From Carnobacterium_B sp040274945 (GTDB taxonomy: Bacteria; Bacillota; Bacilli; Lactobacillales; Carnobacteriaceae), in contig NZ_JBEMAR010000010.1 of NCBI RefSeq assembly GCF_040274945.1, positions 71,051 through 135,050 of the forward strand: a stretch of DNA of 64,000 nucleotides. Direction: 5' to 3'. Of this stretch, positions 45,302 to 51,860 are shown piece after piece (position 1 is the stretch's first letter; the number at the start of each line of letters is the position of its first letter). Below the pieces are notes generated by a model. That model had not been told where the DNA came from. It worked only from the letters and a program-made list of their open reading frames with translations, and ran no database searches. Both the position numbers and the translations under genes were made by a program.

Positions 45302-45428
45302 ATTTTTCCTCCACTCTTGTAATCTGAACTATGTACTTAGATATTAAGTCTAACAGACTTTTTATAGTTAGACCATCATTACCCATAAATTTCCTACTTA
45401 TTCTTGGCTAACTTTCAAGTCAGACTAA

Positions 45429-45464
45429 AAAAGCAAATTGAGAACGTAGCCTCAATCTGCTTTT
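45429..45464 (-). terminator. Terminator after YflT-like gene
   Basis: AAAAGCAGATTGAG-type arms with one mismatch and T run on the minus strand. Confidence 0.8.
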
Positions 45465-45476
45465 ATTTCTTTAAAA

Positions 45477-46061
45477 TTATCGGTCTACTCGAATATCTCT
45501 TTGTTGATCTGTTCCAGGCGTAGAAGGCATACTTGGATTATCAGTTGGATGATTCCCACCAAATGTCCCATCTGTTTCCTTCAAAGGAATCCCGTCTATT
45601 GAAGGAGCTTTGTTATTTCCCTCTGAAATTTTGCCTTTTACTGATGCGGAAACTTCCCCAATTGTCGATAAAGTAGGGTCCTTTTTATTCTTAATTGGAT
45701 TACTTCTCAAGTTTTGATTGGTTTTGTTGGTCTCTGATTCTTCAGTGATAATAACATAACCACCATTTCTTATTGCTGTATTGTACCTTTGAGTAATAGC
45801 AGGATCTAACTTATATTTTTTAAGCGGATTGGTATCATCTGCTTCATTAAAGGTATCTCTAACTCGATCCCATACTGATTTATTCTGTTTATTAAGAATA
45901 GGGTCCACTTCGGCAATAGTTAGACTTTCAATCGTACCTTTATTTTCTTTATGAGTGACTACAGTAACATCCTCAGGTTGATAACCTTCTGTAATTAAAT
46001 GTTCAACTTGAGCAGCTGCTTCCTCAACCGATTGGTAAGCGCCTTTGAAATTTTTCACCAT
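45477..46061 (-). CDS. YflT-like general stress protein
   Basis: The N-terminal half matches the YflT/GsiB-neighbour heat-induced stress domain (FKGAYQSVEEAAAQVEHLITEGYQPEDVTVV). The C-terminal half is polar, Gly/Pro/Asn-rich and probably disordered. It is 194 residues, from ATG 46061 with ataggagg upstream. No catalytic motif. Induction by stress is known for Bacillus relatives; no stress promoter is recognised here. Confidence 0.82.
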   Translation of the reverse strand: MVKNFKGAYQSVEEAAAQVEHLITEGYQPEDVTVVTHKENKGTIESLTIAEVDPILNKQNKSVWDRVRDTFNEADDTNPLKKYKLDPAITQRYNTAIRNGGYVIITEESETNKTNQNLRSNPIKNKKDPTLSTIGEVSASVKGKISEGNNKAPSIDGIPLKETDGTFGGNHPTDNPSMPSTPGTDQQRDIRVDR

Positions 46062-46207
46062 ACTTATTCGTCCTCCTATCATAGTTAATTAACACACTAT
46101 AATAGTACCAAATAAAGAAGGCGTACCCAAACAATCCGTTTAGTAATTTAGCGAACCTTATCTTAAACCACTATTTATTGAATGAACTACTTTTTAAAAC
46201 AAAAAAA

Positions 46208-46231
46208 AACTACCTTTAAGCAAAGGTAGTT
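46208..46231 (-). terminator. Terminator of the tRNA-like RNA
   Basis: AACTACCTTT/AAAGGTAGTT arms with loop gctta/taagc are followed by nine T on the minus strand, seven bases or so after the tRNA-like 3' end. Confidence 0.88.
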
Positions 46232-46236
46232 GAAAA

Positions 46237-46328
46237 TGTAGAAGATAGGATTCGAACCTATACCTTATTTAAACACAAGAAAAAACAATCGTTTGACCTC
46301 TAAAAAGTGAAACACCACGTACATCTAC
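46237..46328 (-). ncRNA. tRNA-like small RNA or tRNA remnant
   Basis: The 3' end is a perfect tRNA T-arm: ATAGG, loop TTCGAAT, CCTAT. It is followed by CTTCTAC, which pairs with the 5' GTAGATG (one U-U mismatch) as a 7-bp acceptor stem; the pairing can extend by one more A-U. Position 8 is U, 9 is A, as in tRNA. The middle (58 bases) is AU-rich and shows no D-arm GG or anticodon arm. No CCA is encoded. An extended -10 places the start at the 5' end, and a terminator follows. It is either a degenerate tRNA or a tRNA-mimicking RNA. Confidence 0.55.
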
Positions 46329-46335
46329 ATCTATT

Positions 46336-46373
46336 AGTATAGCATATTTAGTTCTTAAAAGCACTAAATATTT
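46336..46373 (-). promoter_or_regulatory. Promoter with palindrome upstream of tRNA-like RNA
   Basis: Extended -10 TGCTATACT (46336-46344). A near-perfect 24-base palindrome, ATTTAGT...ACTAAAT (46350-46373), covers the -35 region, which otherwise has no consensus. It may be an operator. Confidence 0.5.
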
Positions 46374-46425
46374 TATCTTTTCTTTTTTTTGTAAAAGATC
46401 ACTTAGAAATAGATGAATTAGTGGG

Positions 46426-46587
46426 TTATTTTTTTCTATTTTTTAATTTCATATAATCTAGAATTGTGATCACAATTAAGGCTATTCCTGTAATTAATGA
46501 AATTTGATTGCTTTCTATAAATCCATAAAAAAGTAAAATAATTCCAGAAAGTAAAATAACTAAGGCGATAATTTTTTGCATATTCAT
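46426..46587 (-). CDS. Small two-helix membrane protein
   Basis: Fifty-three residues from ATG 46587 (gaaagagg upstream). Two hydrophobic helices (about 4-22 and 26-44) are joined by a short polar turn ESNQ, with a basic tail KLKNRKK. No family recognised. It sits alone between the tRNA-like RNA and uvsE. Confidence 0.6.
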   Translation of the reverse strand: MNMQKIIALVILLSGIILLFYGFIESNQISLITGIALIVITILDYMKLKNRKK

Positions 46588-46696
46588 ATTTTTTTCCTCT
46601 TTCATATGTGAACTATTCAAGCTAATACTTGATACAATAAAATAGTATACTTCATTTCATATTCATCATCAAGCCTTCACATCTGTTTTTTCATTT

Positions 46697-47956
46697 TCAA
46701 AATACAAAATAGTAGGACTGAAGTAAGTAAGGCTGGTTGTAAAGTACGGCTAAGTTCCACAATATTTTTTTTAGTGCTTTTATCGAACCATTTGCTTGTT
46801 CAACTTTTTCAAGTTGCTTTAAAAAACCCGCTTTTTCTTTTTCTGTTGCATCTTTTTTAAAATAACCATACACATGGCTAGCAGCATTTACAGCTGTTCC
46901 TGTTGTGACTTCCATGACTATTGCTTGGTCCAGTAAACGGTAAAAATCCAGTACTGGAAAACTGCTTTTATCTTTTAACAACTGCCGGATATCATCATAC
47001 AACTTCGGTGATCTTTCTAAAACACTGTATTTATACAAGCTCCATTCTTTTTCAAGCAAGTTAATATGTGGTTGCTCTGTCGTCGCAATAATACACTTTA
47101 CAGCAGAAAGATTTTTATCTTTTACTTCTAACATAATATCCAAATCTTCTCTTGATACTTGATGATAAAAATCCAAAAATGGATCAATCGCAATCGTTTG
47201 CGTATGTGCCCCTATTCGATTCATTGGGCTTTGCTGAGAATAATGAATTTTTTGACGTCCGTCTTCAACTTTCCATGTTTTTCGAGTTAATTCAATCCAA
47301 TAAGCATCATCTTTTGTAACATCGCTTGTATTGATCGCATTATGAAGATTATCATAAATAACAGGAGCACCTGTTGCTTGACTGATCGTCAAGACTTCAG
47401 AAACCGTATAGGACCGATCATCATTTTCAATGACTAATCGTTTTTTGATGGCATCTGACAATAGCGTTTGGTAAGTTTTAACAAAACGTTCCATAGCCTT
47501 TTCTTTTTCTTGATAAACTCCACCAATATGCAAAATAATTTTATGTGCAGGTCCTACTTCAAGACTGTCTAAAAATCTTGTATGGTAGTTTAGATCTTCA
47601 ACCGCTCGTGATACAACGTCTTCATCTGGTGAGTTTAATACCGTATACTGTCCGGGATGCATAGACACTCGCATACCGCTAGATTTAATTTTACTCCCTA
47701 TTTGTTCAAATTGAGGCTTAAATAGTTCCCACCAAGCTAGTGTATTTACCGGGCTAGATCCAAAAGGAATGATGTCTGAACTAATACGAAATAATTTAAT
47801 GTTATTTTTTATATTGTAATCAATCAAATTTTCTAGTGAATTTAAATTAAAATGTATTAATTCTTTTAGTTTTTCTTCTGTGGCATTTGCTTTCCGACAA
47901 GTTTTAAAACCTGTATTTGGAACGCCTACAGTTAAACAAGCATACCCAATACTCAT
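46697..47956 (-). CDS. uvsE: UV DNA damage endonuclease
   Basis: Metal-dependent TIM-barrel nuclease that nicks 5' of UV photoproducts, opening an alternative excision repair path. Signatures are MSIGYACLTVGVPNT, RISSDIIPFGS, RVSMHPGQYTVLNSP, ILHIGGVYQEK, LVIENDD and MNRIGAHTQT. At 419 residues it has the C-terminal extension seen in Bacillus YwjD. The ATG has aaggagg. Patchy distribution in Lactobacillales suggests it is an accessory repair gene. Confidence 0.93.
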   Translation of the reverse strand: MSIGYACLTVGVPNTGFKTCRKANATEEKLKELIHFNLNSLENLIDYNIKNNIKLFRISSDIIPFGSSPVNTLAWWELFKPQFEQIGSKIKSSGMRVSMHPGQYTVLNSPDEDVVSRAVEDLNYHTRFLDSLEVGPAHKIILHIGGVYQEKEKAMERFVKTYQTLLSDAIKKRLVIENDDRSYTVSEVLTISQATGAPVIYDNLHNAINTSDVTKDDAYWIELTRKTWKVEDGRQKIHYSQQSPMNRIGAHTQTIAIDPFLDFYHQVSREDLDIMLEVKDKNLSAVKCIIATTEQPHINLLEKEWSLYKYSVLERSPKLYDDIRQLLKDKSSFPVLDFYRLLDQAIVMEVTTGTAVNAASHVYGYFKKDATEKEKAGFLKQLEKVEQANGSIKALKKILWNLAVLYNQPYLLQSYYFVF

Positions 47957-48051
47957 GTCATTCCTCCTTGCATATCTTTATTCAGCTGTCTTATTATACA
48001 ACTCTTTTGCAAATAAACATAAAGAAAGCCTTCTTAAATTTAAGTAAAAAA

Positions 48052-48096
48052 AAAAGAAGCTCAAAGAAAGTAGCGCATTTTCTTTAAGCTTCTTTT
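48052..48096 (-). terminator. Terminator after hemolysin III gene
   Basis: Long AAAAGAAGCT...AGCTTCTTTT hairpin with T run on the minus strand. Confidence 0.88.
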
Positions 48097-48744
48097 TTAT
48101 GCATAGAGTAAGATGGAAAAGTAAATGAACGCCGTACCTGCTAAAACGAATAAGTGCCACAAGACATGCATGTACTTAACATTTCTCATACTGTAGAAAA
48201 TAGTTCCTATGGTAAATGAAAGTCCACCAGCTAATAGTAGAGCAAAACCATCAAAACCTAATCCAATATACATAGGCTTGATTGCAAACATACTCAGCCA
48301 TCCCATGCCAATATATAGCAATGTCGACATTTTTTTGAATTTCTCAATCCAGAGACATTTGTAAATAATTCCAAATATAGCAATTGCCCACACGACTCCA
48401 AACAATGCCCATCCTGTTTTCCCACCAATCGTGATAAGTGAAATAGGAGTATAAGAACCAGCAATTAATAAGAAAATACTACAATGATCAAAGATCTTAA
48501 ACAGTTTTCTTGCTCGAGTAAAAATCAAACTATGGTAAAGAGTTGAACATAAGTAAAGAAGAAATTGTGAAGTTCCGTAAATACAATAAGAAATTAATTC
48601 TAAAGTAGTGCCTGTATTTACTGCCTTCATAATCAATAAAACCATTCCAACAATGCTCAAGAGAGCCCCAATACCATGAGTTACAGCATTGAGCACCTCA
48701 TTGGTGACTAAATATTTTTTTGTATACACTGTTTCTTCGTTCAT
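48097..48744 (-). CDS. Hemolysin III / PAQR-family membrane protein
   Basis: The 215 residues have seven membrane helices. The PAQR metal site is visible: LNAVTHGIGALLS (Glu/His region), CSTLYHSL, FKIFDHCSIFLLIAGSYTPISL and KYMHVLWHLFVLAG. Family members may be hydrolases of ceramide-like or other lipids; haemolysis was shown only for Bacillus cereus Hly-III. The ATG has caaggagg. A long leader with a hairpin precedes it. Confidence 0.9.
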   Translation of the reverse strand: MNEETVYTKKYLVTNEVLNAVTHGIGALLSIVGMVLLIMKAVNTGTTLELISYCIYGTSQFLLYLCSTLYHSLIFTRARKLFKIFDHCSIFLLIAGSYTPISLITIGGKTGWALFGVVWAIAIFGIIYKCLWIEKFKKMSTLLYIGMGWLSMFAIKPMYIGLGFDGFALLLAGGLSFTIGTIFYSMRNVKYMHVLWHLFVLAGTAFIYFSILLYA

Positions 48745-48895
48745 TTTATTTCCTCCTTGAAAAAATCTGGCAATTAGTAGGGTTCCAAAAGAACTTTGTC
48801 ATTTATTTTTTCTTTTTGATATCAAGTTAATCTATATTTAATAACAGGATAACACAGTTAACATTACTGTTCAACCTAGTTATAGAAACTAGATT

Positions 48896-48935
48896 AAAAA
48901 CTAAAAATAAATCATCTGCATTATTTTTAGTTTTT
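48896..48935. other. AT-rich hairpin in the hemolysin III upstream region
   Basis: Perfect 15-bp arms AAAAACTAAAAATAA/TTATTTTTAGTTTTT. T-rich on both sides, so it may act as a terminator for either strand, or as part of a long 5' leader of hemolysin III. Confidence 0.55.
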
Positions 48936-48961
48936 CTCTCTTAACCTAACTTTTCTTCACT

Positions 48962-48991
48962 AGTATAATTTAAAAAGCTAAAATGTTCCAA
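48962..48991 (-). promoter_or_regulatory. Candidate promoter reading to hemolysin III
   Basis: TTGGAA (48986-48991), 18-base spacer, TATACT (48962-48967) on the minus strand, about 215 bases from the start codon. Confidence 0.45.
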
Positions 48992-49033
48992 GAAATCGTC
49001 TTGGAAATAGATACCTATTTTTCTATCTACAAT

Positions 49034-49756
49034 TTATGAGGAAAGGCTGTTGTTAAGCAAAAATACTGTTGCAAATTGATTAAACTCTTCGTACTTTTCA
49101 ATCATTAAAAAATGGCTTGCTTTTGGCACAATCACTAATTCGCTATTGGTGACCAATTCATGAATTTTCCTAGTATGACTTTCTTCAATAACATCGTCCT
49201 CACCTGCTACTATTAGTGTAGGAGCTTCAATATCCTTTAAATCAGCAGAACTTAAATCTAATTGATGCCACATGAGATCAATGATTTGTCTCTTTTTTGC
49301 CGCTTTAAAAAAAAAGCTGCTTAAGAGCGTCAAAAACACGTAGTCTCTTTTCACTTCAGATAAAGAGTCTTTTTTCAATCCATTAACTTCATAGTTAGCT
49401 CCTATCACAATAAGTTTAATAACTTGTTCAGGATAATGACTACCAAAATACAACGCTAAATTTCCACCATCGCTAAAACCCATGATGTTTACTGTCGATA
49501 AATTGAAGTATCGTAATACGGCTAAAATATCTTGAGCAATTTTTTGAAACGTCAATACACCTTTTCCATGATCTGAACGTCCATGTCCTCTTGTATCTAG
49601 TGCAATAACTTGAAAATATTTACTGAAATGAGAGACTTGCTGTTCAAATATTTGATGGTCTTCTCCATTGCCGTGCAATAGCAGTAAAGACTCACCCACC
49701 CCACTTACACTGCAATAAAGATTGCCATCTTCTGTCTTAATAGATACGCCTTTCAT
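49034..49756 (-). CDS. Alpha/beta hydrolase
   Basis: Serine hydrolase of 240 residues. Oxyanion segment LLLHGNGED, DTRGHGRSD, nucleophile elbow GFSDGG (Ser95), acid in VAGEDDVIE, His in KASHFLMIEKYEEF. The substrate is unknown. The start has aaggatg upstream. It lies downstream of the short-peptide/ORF88 unit but is separated by a terminator (49850-49876), so membership in that system is uncertain. Confidence 0.9.
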   Translation of the reverse strand: MKGVSIKTEDGNLYCSVSGVGESLLLLHGNGEDHQIFEQQVSHFSKYFQVIALDTRGHGRSDHGKGVLTFQKIAQDILAVLRYFNLSTVNIMGFSDGGNLALYFGSHYPEQVIKLIVIGANYEVNGLKKDSLSEVKRDYVFLTLLSSFFFKAAKKRQIIDLMWHQLDLSSADLKDIEAPTLIVAGEDDVIEESHTRKIHELVTNSELVIVPKASHFLMIEKYEEFNQFATVFLLNNSLSS

Positions 49757-49849
49757 TTGATCATCATCCTTACTACTCTTTTTCTTATTAAACTCAATAG
49801 TTAAATATTTTACATCAGTTTACCAAAAATAATTTTTTTAAACAGCAAA

Positions 49850-49876
49850 AAAGCGTTAATTTCGTATCAACGCTTT
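49850..49876 (-). terminator. Terminator after ORF88
   Basis: AAAGCGTT/AACGCTTT arms followed by T run on the minus strand, 29 bases after the ORF88 stop. Confidence 0.85.
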
Positions 49877-49904
49877 AAAATCCACTTATTTAATTTTACC
49901 TCTT

Positions 49905-50171
49905 TTAAATATTTACATTAAGGCTAATAGTATTCAATATTATCGTTTTATTCTCGTCTAATTTTACAAATAATAGTTTTGTAGTTTTCATGTCATTTAA
50001 ATCACTTAAAGATAATTTATTTTTTCTCAGCACACTATCAAGAGGGCAATCAAGAATCCCATCAGCATTTTCAATCAAGTCTTCTTCTTCTACAGGTAAA
50101 GTATCACAACTATTCTTTCCTTCAAGAATATAAGCATAGCTATTTCTTACTTTTACTTTATTGGTTTCCAT
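49905..50171 (-). CDS. Unknown 88-residue protein downstream of short peptide gene
   Basis: I do not recognise a family. The protein is acidic in its first half (PVEEEDLIENADG), with Cys22 and Cys42 and no membrane helix or signal peptide. The second half alternates hydrophobic and polar residues like beta strands (KLLFVKLDENKTIILNTISL). The start has a strong taggaggg site. It is the only gene after the short hydrophobic peptide before a terminator, 143 bases downstream with a hairpin between. It is therefore the best candidate output of the Rgg regulator. It could be a small effector, a modified-peptide precursor or an immunity-type protein. Confidence 0.75.
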   Translation of the reverse strand: METNKVKVRNSYAYILEGKNSCDTLPVEEEDLIENADGILDCPLDSVLRKNKLSLSDLNDMKTTKLLFVKLDENKTIILNTISLNVNI

Positions 50172-50219
50172 AGCGTCCCTCCTAAACTTAATACTGAAAG
50201 ATCCATTTTATTATCCAAT

Positions 50220-50261
50220 GAATTAGTAAGAGGAAGTTAACGAACTGACCCTTACTAATTC
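50220..50261 (-). repeat. Inverted repeat between short peptide gene and ORF88
   Basis: Perfect 11-bp arms GAATTAGTAAG/CTTACTAATTC with a 20-base loop; GG/CC can extend the stem with one bulge. No T run follows on either strand, so it is not a plain terminator. It could be an RNA processing or stability element, or an operator. Confidence 0.6.
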
Positions 50262-50314
50262 GACAAACTGACTAAGAATTAAGGAAATGCCAGAGTAACT
50301 AGTTTACACTGCTA

Positions 50315-50383
50315 CTAGCCCCCACCGCCGACGAACCAGATTACCGGTAAAAATAATACTAATTTTTTTAATATCTTTTTCAT
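50315..50383 (-). CDS. shp: Short hydrophobic peptide (SHP-like pheromone precursor)
   Basis: Twenty-two codons: a basic start MKKILKK, hydrophobic middle and C-terminus PVIWFVGGGG. This is the pattern of streptococcal SHP pheromones (Lys-rich start, hydrophobic, ending in Gly-Gly), the partners of Rgg regulators. A near-ideal ribosome site (aggaggg, five bases) and an extended -10 TGCTATAAT (50408-50416) precede it. It is divergent from, and 99 bases away from, the Rgg-type gene. Codon composition is GC-rich at the Gly run. Processing, export and activity are inference. Confidence 0.8.
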   Translation of the reverse strand: MKKILKKLVLFLPVIWFVGGGG

Positions 50384-50407
50384 GTAATCCCTCCTAACTT
50401 TGACTTA

Positions 50408-50452
50408 ATTATAGCAAATGATTTATACTATCTTATATAATGTTCATATAAT
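50408..50452. promoter_or_regulatory. Divergent shp/rgg control region
   Basis: The shp promoter has an extended -10 (TGCTATAAT, minus, 50408-50416) but no -35 at the right distance, as expected for an activator-dependent promoter. Two direct repeats ATATAAT (50435-50441 and 50446-50452) lie 11 bases apart, one helical turn. Each can serve as -10 for the rgg gene on the plus strand or as part of a regulator site. Confidence 0.55.
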
Positions 50453-50482
50453 CACATTTTTTATTAGGAGATGATTTAATTT

Positions 50483-51391
50483 ATGACACATATTCGTCAA
50501 AATTTTGGTAAAGATTTTAAAAAAATAAGAGAAAATAAGGGTTACACTCAACAATATGTGGCGAAAGAAGCTATGGCACGTTCAACTTATACAAAATTTG
50601 AATTGGATAGCATTGTTCCAACCATTACTAAATATTTTCAAATTTTGAACAATTTAGATATGACTCATGAAGAATTTAATTACATTCATAATCACTATCA
50701 ATTAAAAGGAAAAGATGCTATTTTATATCATTTTAGACTGATTGCTGTAAATTCAGATTTAACAATCATAATGAACGTTAGAACAATGACAAAAAGCTAT
50801 TTAAATGAACATGAAGATAACGTTGTACAAGACATATTTTATATTTGTGATGCGCTTATCACCCTTTCAAAAACCAATGATTTATCACAAGCAGCTCCCT
50901 ATGCTGAAAAAGTCTGGCATCGTATTGCTCAGCTTGATAAATGGTACTTAATTGAACTACGCTTATTGAACAATATTCTTTTTTTCTTTGATTTTGATAC
51001 TTCTCATTTCATTTCAAAACGCGCATTGATGGAATTAGAGAATTACAAACACTTTCATGAGGCAATAGAGTTGAAACTGGCTTATTCAATGAACCTACTT
51101 TACTTACTAATGGAAAACCATAATTATCAGCAGGCGCTGGAAAAAACAGACTCTTTGATTAAACTAAGCAAGGAAAAAGGAAGGTACCGGATACTCGGTG
51201 TTGTATACGTACGAAAAGGCATTATATTGACTAAATTAAAAAAGCCTACTACTGAGACTGAAACGTGGATTCAAAAAGGCTTCACATTATTGGAAGCGAT
51301 CGAAGATTTTTCATTAATAGAAGAGCTAAAGAAAGAAATTCTTTATTATATGAATTCTCATTCAAAAAGTATAACTATTAATAATACATAA
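50483..51391 (+). CDS. Rgg/GadR/MutR-family transcription regulator
   Basis: The 302-residue protein has an N-terminal XRE helix-turn-helix (about 10-65; FKKIRENKGYTQQYVAKEAM, then ARSTYTKFELDSIVPTI). A long helical repeat domain follows to the end, as in peptide-binding Rgg proteins. The segment LLYLLMENHNYQQALEKTDSLI and length (about 280-300) fit the family. The start has taggaga. Divergent placement next to the SHP-like gene is the streptococcal Rgg2/Rgg3 layout. It could activate or repress; the sequence does not tell. Confidence 0.88.
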   Translation: MTHIRQNFGKDFKKIRENKGYTQQYVAKEAMARSTYTKFELDSIVPTITKYFQILNNLDMTHEEFNYIHNHYQLKGKDAILYHFRLIAVNSDLTIIMNVRTMTKSYLNEHEDNVVQDIFYICDALITLSKTNDLSQAAPYAEKVWHRIAQLDKWYLIELRLLNNILFFFDFDTSHFISKRALMELENYKHFHEAIELKLAYSMNLLYLLMENHNYQQALEKTDSLIKLSKEKGRYRILGVVYVRKGIILTKLKKPTTETETWIQKGFTLLEAIEDFSLIEELKKEILYYMNSHSKSITINNT

Positions 51392-51402
51392 ATTGTAGCA
51401 AA

Positions 51403-51437
51403 AAAAAGATTGGGACAATTAACTGTCCCAATCTTTT
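51403..51437. terminator. Bidirectional terminator rgg / trxA
   Basis: AAAAAGATTGGGACA/TGTCCCAATCTTTTT arms lie between convergent genes. Confidence 0.92.
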
Positions 51438-51451
51438 TTAAGCATTAATAC

Positions 51452-51763
51452 TTATTTGTATTTAGCGATAACATCTTCGACTTGTTCTTTATTGTGGTAA
51501 CCAATTAATTTTTCAACAACTTCTCCATCTTTTTTTACTAACAGAGTAGGAATGCTCATAATTCCAAATGAACTTGGAACTTCTGGATTAGCATCAACAT
51601 CCATTTTGACGATTTTTACTTGATCCCCAATTTCTTCATCAAGTTCTTCTAATACTGGCGACTGCATGCGACAAGGACCGCACCATGTTGCCCAAAAATC
51701 TGTAATCGTTAAACCATCTTTAGTTTCTGTTTCAAAATTTGCGTCAGTTACTGCTTGTACCAT
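51452..51763 (-). CDS. trxA: Thioredoxin
   Basis: Small disulfide reductase, 103 residues from ATG 51763 (ttgggagga upstream; the open frame has seven more codons). The active site WCGPC holds Cys28 and Cys31. The cis-Pro segment SIPTLLVKKDG and DVDANPEV are conserved. Its neighbour upstream is mutS2, the same order as in Bacillus and enterococci. It reduces many partners, among them MsrA. Confidence 0.97.
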   Translation of the reverse strand: MVQAVTDANFETETKDGLTITDFWATWCGPCRMQSPVLEELDEEIGDQVKIVKMDVDANPEVPSSFGIMSIPTLLVKKDGEVVEKLIGYHNKEQVEDVIAKYK

Positions 51764-51860
51764 TGCTATTCCTCCCAAATACATTTTTATAACTTATTAA
51801 TAGTAAGTTATATTGTTTGTTCATTATATCAAAGATTACTTTTAATATCTACCCAAAAGC

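Larger units (their letters stand above)
46062..46425. other. 364-base gap holding a tRNA-like RNA gene
   Basis: It contains the tRNA-like RNA (46237-46328) with its terminator and promoter on the minus strand. A T-rich stretch and the promoter region of the stress gene fill the rest. No protein gene seen. Confidence 0.6.

Noticed and set aside
46237..46328. Functional tRNA
   Set aside because: The 3' half is convincing but no D-arm GG, anticodon stem or anticodon can be placed, so only tRNA-like is claimed.
50172..50220. Micro-ORF starting MDLSVLSLGG between shp and ORF88, with a Gly-Gly that looks like a bacteriocin leader
   Set aside because: No ribosome site; its last codons overlap ORF88's own ribosome site and start in another frame.
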